From positions 1-64,000 of the forward strand of contig NZ_AKJE01000075.1 in NCBI RefSeq assembly GCF_000282495.1: DNA of 64,000 bases. The letters are read 5' to 3'. Source of the DNA: Pseudomonas sp. GM79 (GTDB lineage: Bacteria > Pseudomonadota > Gammaproteobacteria > Pseudomonadales > Pseudomonadaceae). Positions 33,396-41,840 of this stretch are shown here, piece after piece; the first letter of the stretch is position 1, and each line of letters opens with the position of its first letter. A program made the position numbers and the translations under genes. Under the pieces are notes generated by a model. That model did no database searches. It was not told the origin of the DNA and saw only the letters and a list, made by a program, of their open reading frames with translations.

Positions 33396-33782
33396 ATGCC
33401 CATCCACATCGTCCAACTCGGCTCCCCCCGCACCGCGAATGAAGGGCTGCGCCTGGGCACGGTACGCCGCCCGCCCCGTGGTGTACCGAAGGCCGAATTT
33501 GCCAGCCGGGATTTTTACGACGTGTGGCAACCGCTGCTGTCCCCCAGCCCCGAGTTGGTGGCCGAAGCCAAAGCGGCGGAAGATGCCAAAGCCTGGGATG
33601 CTTTCAAGCGCAAGTTCAAGGCCGAGATGAACCATCCCGCGCCCAGTCAACTGCTCGACCTGCTGGCCGCCCTCTCCCATCAAACGTCCCTGGCGGTAGG
33701 GTGTTATTGCGAGGACGAGGCCCACTGCCACCGTTCCGTGTTACGGGAGCTGCTGGAGGTACGGGGCGCGAAGGTTGTCTAG
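33396..33782 (+). CDS. DUF488-family protein
   Basis: 128 residues: IHIVQLGSPRTANEGLRLGTVRRPPRGVPK near the start, LAVGCYCEDEAHCHRSVLRELLEVRGA at the end. The Cys/His-containing C-terminal motif CYCEDEAHCHR is characteristic of DUF488. The gene begins 10 bases after pcs and is probably co-transcribed. Role unknown. Confidence 0.87.
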   Translation: MPIHIVQLGSPRTANEGLRLGTVRRPPRGVPKAEFASRDFYDVWQPLLSPSPELVAEAKAAEDAKAWDAFKRKFKAEMNHPAPSQLLDLLAALSHQTSLAVGCYCEDEAHCHRSVLRELLEVRGAKVV

Positions 33783-33804
33783 ATAAAGAAAACACCACAA
33801 ATCC

Positions 33805-33896
33805 CTGTGGGAGCGGGCTTGCTCGCGAAGGCGGAATGTCAGGCGACATCTTTATCGACTGAACGGCCGTCTTCGCGAGCAAGCCCGCTCCCACAT
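33805..33896. repeat. inverted REP pair (main family)
   Basis: Two facing copies of the main REP unit (GTGGGAGCGGGCTTGCTCGC) between the DUF488 gene and the UspA-like gene. Confidence 0.9.
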
Positions 33897-34106
33897 TAGA
33901 ACTTCGGCGTGACACCCATTGCATGCACACCGCGGATCCCTTTCATCGCTCCGTTCCGCAGATGCGCTTGCGGACGAGAGGTTGATCATGGTCAATACTT
34001 AGAGGATTGAATGGCTATCGAATGACCACACGTCGAGCGCACTGTCGCTCTCCCATGTCAGCCCAGGGGGACCGTCGTCTGCTCGTTTACCCACGGGAGG
34101 TTTGTC

Positions 34107-35033
34107 ATGTCTGGTCAAGCTCGTTTCATGCTGGTCGCCTCGCCCCTGATGGAACACAGCCCGGCCTTCGACCGGGCCGCAGCGCTGGCCAAAGCCGAAG
34201 ATGCGGCCCTGCATATCGTGGCTTTCGACTATCTGGAGGGCCTGGCGACCGCCGGCTTGGTCAACGAAAAGGCCCTGGAGCAGATGCGTCTGGGCTATGT
34301 CGAGCGTCACCGCCAGTGGCTTGAGGAACAGGCTCGCCCCTTGCGCAAGATCGGTGTGCACGTCACCACGGAGGTGACTTGGGTCGAAAATCCGCTGGAG
34401 GAAATCCTGACTCACCTCAAAGAGCAGCCGATGGACGTGCTGATCAAGGCGCTGGAACATCAATCGCGGCTGTCGCGGCTGGTGTTTACCCCCCTCGACG
34501 TGCATTTGCTGCGCGAATGCCCGGTGCCGCTGCACTTCGTCAGCCATGCCAAGCATGCGTTACCGCGCAAGATCGTTGCAGCGGTGGACCCCTTCCATCG
34601 TGATGATCACTACAAAAGCTTCAATGACCGGATTCTGCACGAAGCGTCAAAACTGGCGAGTGCCTGCAATGCCGAGCTCGACGTGGTCTACGCCTATGAC
34701 CTTTCGTCTATCAGTTCGGACGAGTTCAGCTTCGAGAACGGTTCGGCTTTTTTCGCTTCGGACAAGGCCAAGACCCTGTTCGACTTTCAGGAGGATGCCT
34801 TTAACGAATTGGCCGCGCGCAACGGCATCGCGCCGGAGCAACGGCACATGATCATGGGCAGCCCGACCAAAGTGTTGACCCGCTATGCCGATACCTATGA
34901 CGTCGACGTGATTGTCATGGGCCGGGTCGGCCATCGCGGCATGGGCCGGTTGATCGGCAGCACCGTGGAGCATCTGCTGTACAAAATGCCGTGCAGTGTG
35001 TGGGTTGTGTACACCGAGCGGCTGGATGAGTGA
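34107..35033 (+). CDS. tandem universal stress protein (UspA family)
   Basis: 308 residues made of two Usp domains. The first (FMLVASPLMEHSPAFDRAAALAKAEDAALHIVAFDY) lacks the ATP-binding signature. The second ends with VDVIVMGRVGHRGMGRLIGSTVEHLLYKMPCSVWVV, which carries the G-2x-G-9x-G-(S/T) nucleotide-binding motif. The architecture is that of UspE/tandem stress proteins. GGGAGG stands before the ATG. It is flanked by REP pairs on both sides and is probably a single-gene unit. Confidence 0.92.
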   Translation: MSGQARFMLVASPLMEHSPAFDRAAALAKAEDAALHIVAFDYLEGLATAGLVNEKALEQMRLGYVERHRQWLEEQARPLRKIGVHVTTEVTWVENPLEEILTHLKEQPMDVLIKALEHQSRLSRLVFTPLDVHLLRECPVPLHFVSHAKHALPRKIVAAVDPFHRDDHYKSFNDRILHEASKLASACNAELDVVYAYDLSSISSDEFSFENGSAFFASDKAKTLFDFQEDAFNELAARNGIAPEQRHMIMGSPTKVLTRYADTYDVDVIVMGRVGHRGMGRLIGSTVEHLLYKMPCSVWVVYTERLDE

Positions 35034-35066
35034 TCGGGCTGGTCAGGTAGTCAATTCTGCACATAC

Positions 35067-35163
35067 CCCTGTGGGAGCGGGCTTGCTCGCGAAGAGGACC
35101 TTACATTCAACAGTGATGTTGACTGAATGTCCGCCTTCGCGAGCAAGCCCGCTCCCACAGGGG
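35067..35163. repeat. inverted REP pair (main family)
   Basis: Facing copies of the main REP unit just past the UspA-like gene and before the convergent methyltransferase gene; may act as a transcript-end hairpin. Confidence 0.9.
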
Positions 35164-35178
35164 ATTTATGTTGTCGTT

Positions 35179-35991
35179 TCAACGCCGTGTAATCACCACC
35201 TCCAGGTATTCACTGGGCACCACCAGCGACCGCTCCCCCGCCCGGTTCAGGCGATTGAGCAGTTCGGTCATGTCGTTTTCCAGGGCGATGCCCCCTTCGG
35301 GTGGCAGGGTCGCAAAGGCTTTGTGAACCGGGCCATACCAGGTTCGGAAGGTGTCGATCCAGTGCGCGGCCGAGCGATAACGAAAGTTGAATAACCGCCG
35401 TGTCACCTGGAGCTGGAAATCGCGCTGGTCGAAGTGCGAGTTCAACCAGGCTTCGGTGCCCCAGTTCGAAGGCGGTTGCGCGCCTGGCGGTGGCGGCATG
35501 TGGCGACCCAGGGTCTTGAACATCTGGCCGATGAAGCCTTCAGGCGTCCAGTTGGCAAGGCCGATCCGGCCTCCCGGGCGACACACCCGCGCCAGTTCCG
35601 CGGCGGCCTTGGCTTGATCCGGCGTAAACATCACACCAAAGGTCGAAAGCACGGCATCGAAACTGGCGTCCTCGAACGGCAAGTCCTCGGCATCGGCCAC
35701 CTGAAAGGTCACGTCCAGGTGTTCCGCCCGCGCGCGGTCTTCGCCGCGTTCAAGCAACTTGGCCACATAGTCAGTGGACGTGACCTTGCAGCCCCGGCGC
35801 GCGGCGGCGAGCGTTGCATTACCGTTGCCGGCGGCGACGTCCAGTACCTGCTCATCACAGAGCAAGTCGCAAGCTTCGGCCAGTTGTTCGCCGACGATTT
35901 GTAAGGTGGTACCGATCACGGCGTAGTCGCCGCTGGCCCATGTGGTCATTTGACGATTTTTCAGGGCAGTGAGGTCAATGGGGGTACTCAT
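35179..35991 (-). CDS. class I SAM-dependent methyltransferase (UbiE/Coq5-like)
   Basis: 270 residues. Motif I VLDVAAGNGNATLAAARRG binds S-adenosylmethionine; VTSTDYV, QVADAEDLPFEDASFDAVLSTFGVMFTPDQ and ELARVCRPGGRIGLANWTPEGF follow in order, as in Methyltransf_11 proteins. The substrate cannot be told. It is followed by a REP pair and stands 37 bp downstream of the DUF4242-type gene, so the two may be co-transcribed. Confidence 0.9.
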   Translation of the reverse strand: MSTPIDLTALKNRQMTTWASGDYAVIGTTLQIVGEQLAEACDLLCDEQVLDVAAGNGNATLAAARRGCKVTSTDYVAKLLERGEDRARAEHLDVTFQVADAEDLPFEDASFDAVLSTFGVMFTPDQAKAAAELARVCRPGGRIGLANWTPEGFIGQMFKTLGRHMPPPPGAQPPSNWGTEAWLNSHFDQRDFQLQVTRRLFNFRYRSAAHWIDTFRTWYGPVHKAFATLPPEGGIALENDMTELLNRLNRAGERSLVVPSEYLEVVITRR

Positions 35992-36028
35992 GGAGTCTGC
36001 TCCGTTGCGGATTGGAACGCGTCCCGAC

Positions 36029-36301
36029 TCACTCCGCCGTGGTGGGATCGATGATGTTCATGACCCGGGAAACGCTGGTAATGGGAAATTCACCCTTTTG
36101 GGCGTGCTCCCTGATGAGTCCCTCGTTCGGCGCGATGTACACGCAGTAAATCTTGTCGCCAGTGATGTAACTCTCCAGCCACTGCACCTCTGGCCCCATC
36201 TCGCGCAACACATCGCAGGACTTTTGCGAGATCGCTTTGAGTTCTTGTTGCGGCAGTCCGCCGGCACCCGGAAGCTCGCGTTCAATAATGTATTTAGGCA
36301 T
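36029..36301 (-). CDS. DUF4242-family small protein
   Basis: 90 residues: MPKYIIERELPGAGGLPQQELKAISQKSCDVLREMGPEVQWLESYITGDKIYCVYIAPNEGLIREHAQKGEFPITSVSRVMNIIDP. The pattern Y(I/M)IER(E/D)xPGA...W..SYV..DK.YCVY.A..E..IREHA matches DUF4242, a small ferredoxin-like domain sometimes named nickel-binding. It is full length. A complete domain, but no established function. Confidence 0.88.
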   Translation of the reverse strand: MPKYIIERELPGAGGLPQQELKAISQKSCDVLREMGPEVQWLESYITGDKIYCVYIAPNEGLIREHAQKGEFPITSVSRVMNIIDPTTAE

Positions 36302-36489
36302 GGCAAGTTCCTTTTCTTGTGGGTGATGACAGGGTCGGCAATGATCCCGTCGTCCACAAACTATCGCTTCCGGATACGCCGGCGTCCTGCCGATCGTCCG
36401 GAGAATTCACGAAACAGGGCATTCTCCGATGCATGGTCGCCTATCTGTAACGCGCCATTAACAGATTGGCTTGCGTCGCCTAAAACGGG

Positions 36490-37701
36490 TTAAGCGGCAG
36501 GCGTCTTGGCCTCTTCCAGCAATTGCCGAATCATCTGTTCCTGAGTCTCGTACCGTCCCTCGCCGAAGTGGGTGTAACGCACCTGGCCCTTGGCATCGAT
36601 CAGGTAGTGAGCGGGCCAGTACTGGTTGTCGAAGGCGCGCCAGATCGCGTAGTTGTTGTCGATCGCCACCGGGTAGGTGATGCCGAGTTTTTTCACCTGA
36701 TCGCGGACGTTGTCGATGATGCGTTCGTAACCGTATTCAGGGGTGTGCACGCCGATCACGACCAGGCCGTCCTTCTCGTATTTCTTCGCCCAGTCCTTCA
36801 CGTAGGGCAAGGTGTGCTGGCAGTTGATGCAGTCGTAGGTCCAGAAGTCCACCAGCACCACTTTGCCGCGCACGGAATCGTTGCTCAGCGCTGGCGAGTT
36901 GAGCCACTCGACCGCGCCAGAGAGTGACGGCATCGCGCCTTTGGCCGCGTCCACGGTCGAGTCGGCCTTGACCTTGCTAACGAAGTAATCGACCACTTTC
37001 GGTACGGTTTCCAGCACGTGTTGTTCAACCGTGGTGACGCCTTCGGATGAGGTGCTGGCGAGCAATTTGTTGTCGGCCCCCGTGGAGATGACTGCTGCAG
37101 CAACCAACACCGCAGCCCCCGTGCCGCGACGCAGCCAACCGGTGAGCGGAATCGACGGTTTCAAGCGATTGACCAGGCCGCGACCGGCGAAGATCAAAGT
37201 GCCCAGGGACAACGCGCTGCCCAGGCCGTACGCCACCAGCAAAAGACTAGTGTGAGCGCTGGCGCCTTGCAGCATGGCGCCGGTGAGGATCACCCCGAGG
37301 ATCGGCCCGGCACACGGTGCCCAGAGCAGCCCCGTGGCGACGCCGATCATTACCGAGCCTAACGGGCCAGACATTTTGCGAGTGTTGGGATCAAGGCGAT
37401 TGCCCAACAGCACGAACGGGCGCGCCAGCCAGCCACCGATGCGGGCGGAGATCAGCGACAGCGCAAACAGAACCATCACAATCAGCGCCACATGGCGGCC
37501 GGTGTTGTTGGCTTGCACTACCCAATCGCTGCTGACCACGGCCAGGCTGGAGATCAGTGCGAAGGTCAGGGCCATGCCGCCGAGGGTGAGCAGGATCGAA
37601 GAACGCGTGCGTTTAACCCCGGCAAACAGAAACGGCACGACCGGGAGGATGCAGGGGCTGAGGACGGTCAAAATACCGCCCAGGAATGCGATGAGGAACA
37701 T
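36490..37701 (-). CDS. DipZ-like fused CcdA-thioredoxin membrane protein
   Basis: 403 residues. The N-terminal CcdA/DsbD-beta part has six or so membrane spans, with the paired redox Cys in GGILTVLSPCILPVVPFLFAG and GLLWAPCAGPILG. After a linker, a periplasmic AhpC/TSA-thioredoxin domain has VVLVDFWTYDCINCQHTLPYVKDW (CINC active site) and VVIGVHTPEYGYE. It should carry electrons from cytosolic thioredoxin to periplasmic targets. The start at 37701 follows AAGGTG. It lies in line with two small exported proteins, although a REP pair intervenes, and beside the two-component system. Confidence 0.92.
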   Translation of the reverse strand: MFLIAFLGGILTVLSPCILPVVPFLFAGVKRTRSSILLTLGGMALTFALISSLAVVSSDWVVQANNTGRHVALIVMVLFALSLISARIGGWLARPFVLLGNRLDPNTRKMSGPLGSVMIGVATGLLWAPCAGPILGVILTGAMLQGASAHTSLLLVAYGLGSALSLGTLIFAGRGLVNRLKPSIPLTGWLRRGTGAAVLVAAAVISTGADNKLLASTSSEGVTTVEQHVLETVPKVVDYFVSKVKADSTVDAAKGAMPSLSGAVEWLNSPALSNDSVRGKVVLVDFWTYDCINCQHTLPYVKDWAKKYEKDGLVVIGVHTPEYGYERIIDNVRDQVKKLGITYPVAIDNNYAIWRAFDNQYWPAHYLIDAKGQVRYTHFGEGRYETQEQMIRQLLEEAKTPAA

Positions 37702-37740
37702 GGGGATCACCTTGAGAATACGAAGGGGGATACACCGCCG

Positions 37741-37842
37741 TTCCAATGTGGGAGCGGGCTTGCTCGCGAAGGCGCAGTGTCAGTCGACATCAATGTTGAA
37801 TGTACTGGCCTCTTCGCGAGCAAGCCCGCTCCCATACTGGAA
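37741..37842. repeat. inverted REP pair (main family)
   Basis: Facing copies of the main REP unit, with TTCCAATGTGGGAGC and its near complement as outer ends. The pair sits between the small exported protein gene and the DipZ-like gene, so it may attenuate read-through. Confidence 0.9.
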
Positions 37843-37871
37843 CGGCGGAAATTGACAGAACTGTGCGGGCT

Positions 37872-38093
37872 TCAGGCCTCTAGCTGCTGGCCCTGTGGCG
37901 TCCGGCTGTAGCCGTTCTCTGCAACCAGTTGCCCTTGCGGTGTGCGGCTGGAACCATCCTCAGTCAGCAGCGGAGTCAGTTGGAAGCAGGTGCTGCTGCC
38001 ACAGCTGCTCTGTTCTACCGCAGCGTTGGCATGGGCGGCGGCACCAGCTACGGAGAAAACGATGGCGGTGAAAAAGCGGGTGATGTTGTTCAT
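37872..38093 (-). CDS. small exported protein with two Cys and SRTPQGQ repeats
   Basis: 73 residues with signal peptide (MNNITRFFTAIVFSVAGAAAHANA). The mature part is about 50 residues: VEQSSCGSSTCFQLTPLL, then two copies of the unit (E/D)(N/D)G-x-SRTPQGQ. The CGSSTC pair could form a disulfide or bind metal. AGGAAG precedes the ATG. It is 48 bp downstream of the DUF2790 gene in the same direction. The family is not named to my knowledge, though similar small Pseudomonas proteins seem familiar. Its position beside a thiol-redox protein and a two-component system suggests an envelope stress role; this is inference. Confidence 0.75.
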   Translation of the reverse strand: MNNITRFFTAIVFSVAGAAAHANAAVEQSSCGSSTCFQLTPLLTEDGSSRTPQGQLVAENGYSRTPQGQQLEA

Positions 38094-38141
38094 GATGTTC
38101 TTCCTGTTTCAAAGGGAATGGGCAATGGGTCGTCGAAGGAT

Positions 38142-38405
38142 TCAGCTGCCTTCGTTGCAGCCGTCAGCGAGTTTGCTGTAATCCAGGACCCGGGTTTTTC
38201 CTTGGGAATCCAGGTAGGTCATCCGCGCATTCACAATCCCGCAGGCAGGGGTGGCGTCCTGTTTCATCGACAGTACTTTCTGGATGTCCAGGTGCGTGCC
38301 GTAGGTGTAGGTTTGAGGGGTGACATCGGCTTCGGCGCGGGCCGACAAAGTGCAGATGTTCAGGGCGGCAAACAGGCAGGCGGCGTACACGGCTTTGGTG
38401 TTCAT
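38142..38405 (-). CDS. DUF2790-family small exported protein
   Basis: 87 residues with signal peptide (MNTKAVYAACLFAALNICTLSARAEA). The mature sequence TYTYGTHLDIQKVLSMKQDATPACGIVNARMTYLDSQGKTRVLDYSKLADGC matches DUF2790, periplasmic proteins frequent in Pseudomonas, with two Cys likely paired. GAGGAAAT stands before the ATG. It is the first gene of the leftward group; a two-component operator candidate lies ~130 bp upstream. Function is unknown; family members are often found near metal-response genes. Confidence 0.85.
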   Translation of the reverse strand: MNTKAVYAACLFAALNICTLSARAEADVTPQTYTYGTHLDIQKVLSMKQDATPACGIVNARMTYLDSQGKTRVLDYSKLADGCNEGS

Positions 38406-38531
38406 GGTGATTTCCTCAAGGCTTCAATAGGTCAATCGTTGATTGAGCCGAGGCGGTTGGGTTTGCCTCGATGGAACCTATTTGAAACCCGCGAGGTATC
38501 CCGTCTGTGTCGAGAACAGGCGCGGATAAAT

Positions 38532-38570
38532 CGCTGTGTATCCGCGCCTGCTTGCGATACACAGCGATAC
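38532..38570. promoter_or_regulatory. operator candidate, copy 1 (GTATC-N13-GATAC-N5-GATAC)
   Basis: Perfect 11-base arms CGCTGTGTATC / GATACACAGCG enclose 13 bases, and a further GATAC starts exactly ten bases after the first (38556 and 38566). The same layout recurs at 38786 and 42788. It lies ~127 bp upstream of the DUF2790 gene. The paired, one-turn-spaced half-sites suit an OmpR-family dimer array. Confidence 0.7.
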
Positions 38571-38613
38571 AACCCCCCTGAAATTGCAATGCTGTCTTGA
38601 GTCCGTGAGAAAC

Positions 38614-38730
38614 CTGTGGCGAGGGAGCTTGCTCCCGCTTGAGTGCGTAGCACTCACAATAATCGGCAAGGGTTGTCAGATTTTTTGGGGCCGCTGCGCA
38701 GCCCGACGCGAGCAAGCTCGCTCGCCACGA
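38614..38730. repeat. inverted REP pair (third family)
   Basis: Facing units CTGTGGCGAGGGAGCTTGCTC and CGAGCAAGCTCGCTCGCCAC, differing from the main REP family, in the middle of the divergent promoter region. Its placement separates two operator candidates. Confidence 0.85.
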
Positions 38731-38785
38731 AGAGTCGCGCTTAAATGAACAGCATTGCCCTGAAACCGGCTGTTTTTGCGTCCCC

Positions 38786-38820
38786 GTGTATCTGCTGATA
38801 CGCCAGATACACTGCAATAC
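38786..38820. promoter_or_regulatory. operator candidate, copy 2 (GTATC-N13-GATAC-N5-AATAC)
   Basis: Arms GTGTATC / GATACAC with a 13-base spacer, followed ten bases later by AATAC. It ends 73 bases upstream of the response-regulator start, so it probably mediates autoregulation. The architecture is identical to copies 1 and 3. Confidence 0.7.
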
Positions 38821-38892
38821 AATCGACGGCAGGCGAGCGGGCCAAGGCTCGATAGACTGCGCGACAACTCCCATTCAAGAGGCTTGGTCACC

Positions 38893-39633
38893 ATGGAACA
38901 CGTCGATCACATTCTCATCGTGGACGATGACCGCGAGATCCGGGAACTGGTAGGCAACTATCTGAAGAAGAACGGCCTGCGCACCACCGTGGTGGCGGAT
39001 GGACGGCAGATGCGCTCGTTTCTGGAGTCCACGCCGGTGGACCTGATCGTGCTCGACATCATGATGCCGGGCGACGATGGCCTGGTCCTCTGCCGCGAGT
39101 TGCGCGCGGGCAAACACAAGGCCACGCCGGTGCTGATGCTCACCGCTCGCAACGATGAAACCGACCGCATCATCGGCCTGGAAATGGGCGCCGACGATTA
39201 CCTGGTCAAACCGTTCGCCGCTCGTGAATTGCTCGCCCGCATCAACGCCGTGCTACGACGCACGCGGATGCTGCCGCCGAACCTGGTGATCACCGAAAGC
39301 GGTCGCCTGCTGGCGTTCGGTCGCTGGCGCCTGGACACCTCGGCCCGGCATCTGCTGGATCAGGACGGCACCATGGTCGCCCTCAGCGGCGCGGAATATC
39401 GCTTGCTGCGGGTGTTCCTCGATCATCCTCAGCGGGTGCTCAATCGCGACCAATTGCTCAACCTGACCCAGGGCCGCGACGCCGACCTGTTTGACCGCTC
39501 CATCGACTTGCTGGTGAGCCGCCTGCGTCAGCGTCTGCTGGACGATGCCCGGGAACCGGCCTACATCAAGACCGTGCGCAGTGAAGGCTATGTGTTTTCC
39601 CTGCCGGTGGAAGTGCTCGGTGCGCCGTCATGA
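38893..39633 (+). CDS. OmpR-family response regulator
   Basis: 246 residues. Receiver domain: acidic pocket ILIVDDDREIRELV, phospho-acceptor Asp55 in LIVLDIMMPGDDG, Thr in VLMLTARND and Lys in YLVKPFAARELLARI. The C-terminal winged helix has LSGAEYRLLRVFLDHPQRVLNRDQLLNL and VDLLVSRLRQRL-like recognition sequence (SIDLLVSRLRQRLLDD). The ATG at 38893 is favoured over the open frame upstream. It overlaps the kinase gene by four bases. In P. aeruginosa a copper-responsive pair called DsbRS sits beside thiol-disulfide genes; this may be its counterpart (from memory). Confidence 0.94.
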   Translation: MEHVDHILIVDDDREIRELVGNYLKKNGLRTTVVADGRQMRSFLESTPVDLIVLDIMMPGDDGLVLCRELRAGKHKATPVLMLTARNDETDRIIGLEMGADDYLVKPFAARELLARINAVLRRTRMLPPNLVITESGRLLAFGRWRLDTSARHLLDQDGTMVALSGAEYRLLRVFLDHPQRVLNRDQLLNLTQGRDADLFDRSIDLLVSRLRQRLLDDAREPAYIKTVRSEGYVFSLPVEVLGAPS

Positions 39634-40940
39634 ACCTTGCGCTGCACTGGCCCCGCACGCTGGCTTCGCGGCTGTCGCTGATTTTCCTGATCGGCCTGAT
39701 CCTCGCCCAGGTGCTGTCCTTTGGCGCTCAGTACTACGAGCGTTACGAAAGTGCGAAAAATACGATGCTGGGCAATCTGGAAACCGATGTCTCGACCTCC
39801 CTGGCCATCCTCGACCGTTTGCCCGCCGACGAACGCCCGAACTGGCTACCGCGTCTGGAACGCGCCAACTACAACTATCTGTTGAATGAAGGCTCGCCGG
39901 GCACGCCGATGGCAGCCCGCGAAGTGCCGATTGCAGCGACCTCGATTCAGGACGCCATCGGCCATGATTACCCGCTGACCTTCACCGACATCCCCGGCCC
40001 GAAAAAACACTTCCAGGCCCACCTGAGACTGAAGGACGGCAGCCCTGTCACTATCGACGTGCGACCGTCGATGGTGCCGTTGTCGCCGTGGTTACCGGCG
40101 GTGTTGCTGGGGCAACTGGCGCTGATGATTACCTGCACCTGGCTGGCCGTGAGAATCGCCATTCGCCCGCTCACCCACCTCGCCCAAGCGGTGGAAACCC
40201 TCGACCCCAACACCCACGCCGTACACCTGGACGAAAAAGGCCCGACCGAAGTCGCCTACGCTGCGCGGGCCTTCAATGCGATGCAGGCGCGCATTGCGGC
40301 TTATCTCAAGGAACGCATGCAACTGTTGGCGGCGATTTCCCACGACCTGCAAACCCCGATCACCCGCATGAAACTGCGCGCCGAGTTCATGGATGACTCC
40401 AGCGAGAAAGACAAACTGTGGAACGACCTCGGCGAGATGGAACACCTGGTGCGCGAAGGCGTGGCCTATGCCCGCAGCATTCATGGTGCCACCGAGGAGA
40501 GTCGTCGCACCGATCTGGATTCGTTCCTCGACAGCCTGGTGTTCGACTATCAGGACATGGGCAAAGACGTGCAGCTCGACGGCAAAAGCGCAGCCGTGAT
40601 CAACACCCGGCCGCATGCCTTGCGACGAGTGCTGGTGAACCTGATAGACAACGCACTGAAATTCGCCGGCACCGCAGAGCTGTGGGTGGAAACGCAGGCC
40701 GATGGCAGCTTGTCGGTGAAAGTGATGGACCGTGGGCCGGGGATTGCCGAAGAGCAATTGGCACAGGTGATGGAACCGTTCTACCGCGTGGAGAATTCGC
40801 GCAATCGCAGTACGGGAGGGACCGGTTTGGGGTTGGCGATTGCCCAGCAGTTGGCCATCGCGATTGGCGGCTCGCTGACCTTGAGCAATCGTGACGGTGG
40901 TGGTTTGTGTGCGGAACTCAAGTTGCCAAAGCCCCAATAA
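39630..40940 (+). CDS. sensor histidine kinase (EnvZ-like)
   Basis: 436 residues. Two membrane spans (LASRLSLIFLIGLILAQVLSFG and LPAVLLGQLALMITCTWLAVRIAI) bracket a periplasmic sensor of ~125 residues. HAMP follows (IRPLTHLAQAVETL), then the H-box LLAAISHDLQTPITRMKLRAEF and ATPase motifs N (LVNLIDNALKF), G1 (VMDRGPGI) and G2 (GGTGLGLAIAQQLA). It phosphorylates the regulator encoded four bases upstream. The periplasmic domain has no recognised ligand motif and no Cys. Confidence 0.94.
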   Translation: MNLALHWPRTLASRLSLIFLIGLILAQVLSFGAQYYERYESAKNTMLGNLETDVSTSLAILDRLPADERPNWLPRLERANYNYLLNEGSPGTPMAAREVPIAATSIQDAIGHDYPLTFTDIPGPKKHFQAHLRLKDGSPVTIDVRPSMVPLSPWLPAVLLGQLALMITCTWLAVRIAIRPLTHLAQAVETLDPNTHAVHLDEKGPTEVAYAARAFNAMQARIAAYLKERMQLLAAISHDLQTPITRMKLRAEFMDDSSEKDKLWNDLGEMEHLVREGVAYARSIHGATEESRRTDLDSFLDSLVFDYQDMGKDVQLDGKSAAVINTRPHALRRVLVNLIDNALKFAGTAELWVETQADGSLSVKVMDRGPGIAEEQLAQVMEPFYRVENSRNRSTGGTGLGLAIAQQLAIAIGGSLTLSNRDGGGLCAELKLPKPQ

Positions 40941-41060
40941 ACACCACACATCCAATGTGGGAGCGGGCTTGCTCGCGAAGAGGCCATCCCATTCAGCATC
41001 TATGTCGACTGACACACCGCCTTCGCGAGCAAGCCCGCTCCCACATTGGATGTGTGGTGT
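40941..41060. repeat. REP pair with 40-base perfect inverted arms
   Basis: Bases 40941-40980 and 41021-41060 are exact reverse complements, extending beyond the usual REP core on both sides. It lies between the convergent kinase and DUF2063 genes and would form a strong cruciform or transcript hairpin at both gene ends. Confidence 0.92.
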
Positions 41061-41078
41061 TTGGGGGATTGTGTGCGG

Positions 41079-41837
41079 TCAGGCCGCCATGCCGATCACC
41101 CCTTCATCATGCATCTGCTGCAACAACGCCAATCCGCTGTCGATAAACTCCGGCGATCCAACCATCTCCGCCTCCACCGCCAATCCTTCCAGCTGCGCTC
41201 GGCCATTGAGCTGAGGAAACGCTTCGATCCGCTGCAACAACCGCCACGCCAACGGGCTCAGTTCGGAAAACCGTACACCCCAGTCCTCGCCCCGACGAAC
41301 CAACAGCAACGTCGGCTGAGCCGGCGGCGAGTCCGGCCGGTAATCCGGCCCCACCAACTGCACCGGCCAGGCATACGCCAATGGCCAGGCCAGCGGCGAA
41401 ACCTGCAACGGTCGATCCAGCAGCAACCCGGCATCGCTGGCCGGCAATGGCTCGGCGTCGGATTGTTGCAGCGCCATCTCGACCCACTCGTAATGCGCCA
41501 GCTCAACCATGAATGGCGGCCACGGTCCATCGCTCAGCGCCAGCGGCTCAGAGGCCAGAAACTCGACAAACTCCTGGGCGATCTCGCCGAATTTTGGCGT
41601 TTGAGCGCGATAGTCCCTCAGGAAGATCCGCACCAATGCACGCCAATGATCATCGCCAAGCACCTTCACCAGCACTGGAAAAGTTCCGCTGAGCAACGAC
41701 GACAGATTCGAAAACACCAGGTCGCGATAAACCTGCGCCCGTGCCACGTCCATCCCGTCGGGCGGCGCACAGTGGTCGGGGTCGCGCAGGTAGCGGGTCA
41801 ATGTCTCTTGGTGCTGATACAGCGTCGGTTTATCCAC
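41079..41837 (-). CDS. DUF2063-family partner of MNIO (BufC/HvfC-like)
   Basis: 252 residues. The N-terminal half is the DUF2063 putative DNA-binding-like domain (QHQETLTRYLRDPDHCAPPDGMDVARAQVYRDLVFSNLSSLLSGTFPVLVKVLGDDHWRALVRIFLRDY). The C-terminal part (LVRRGEDWGVRFSELSPLAWRLLQRIEAFPQLNGRAQLEGL) resembles the second wing domain seen in HvfC/BufC. These proteins assist the DUF692 enzyme in binding the precursor peptide's leader. It begins three bases after the MNIO stop, so it is co-translated. Confidence 0.9.
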   Translation of the reverse strand: MDKPTLYQHQETLTRYLRDPDHCAPPDGMDVARAQVYRDLVFSNLSSLLSGTFPVLVKVLGDDHWRALVRIFLRDYRAQTPKFGEIAQEFVEFLASEPLALSDGPWPPFMVELAHYEWVEMALQQSDAEPLPASDAGLLLDRPLQVSPLAWPLAYAWPVQLVGPDYRPDSPPAQPTLLLVRRGEDWGVRFSELSPLAWRLLQRIEAFPQLNGRAQLEGLAVEAEMVGSPEFIDSGLALLQQMHDEGVIGMAA

Positions 41838-41840
41838 GGT

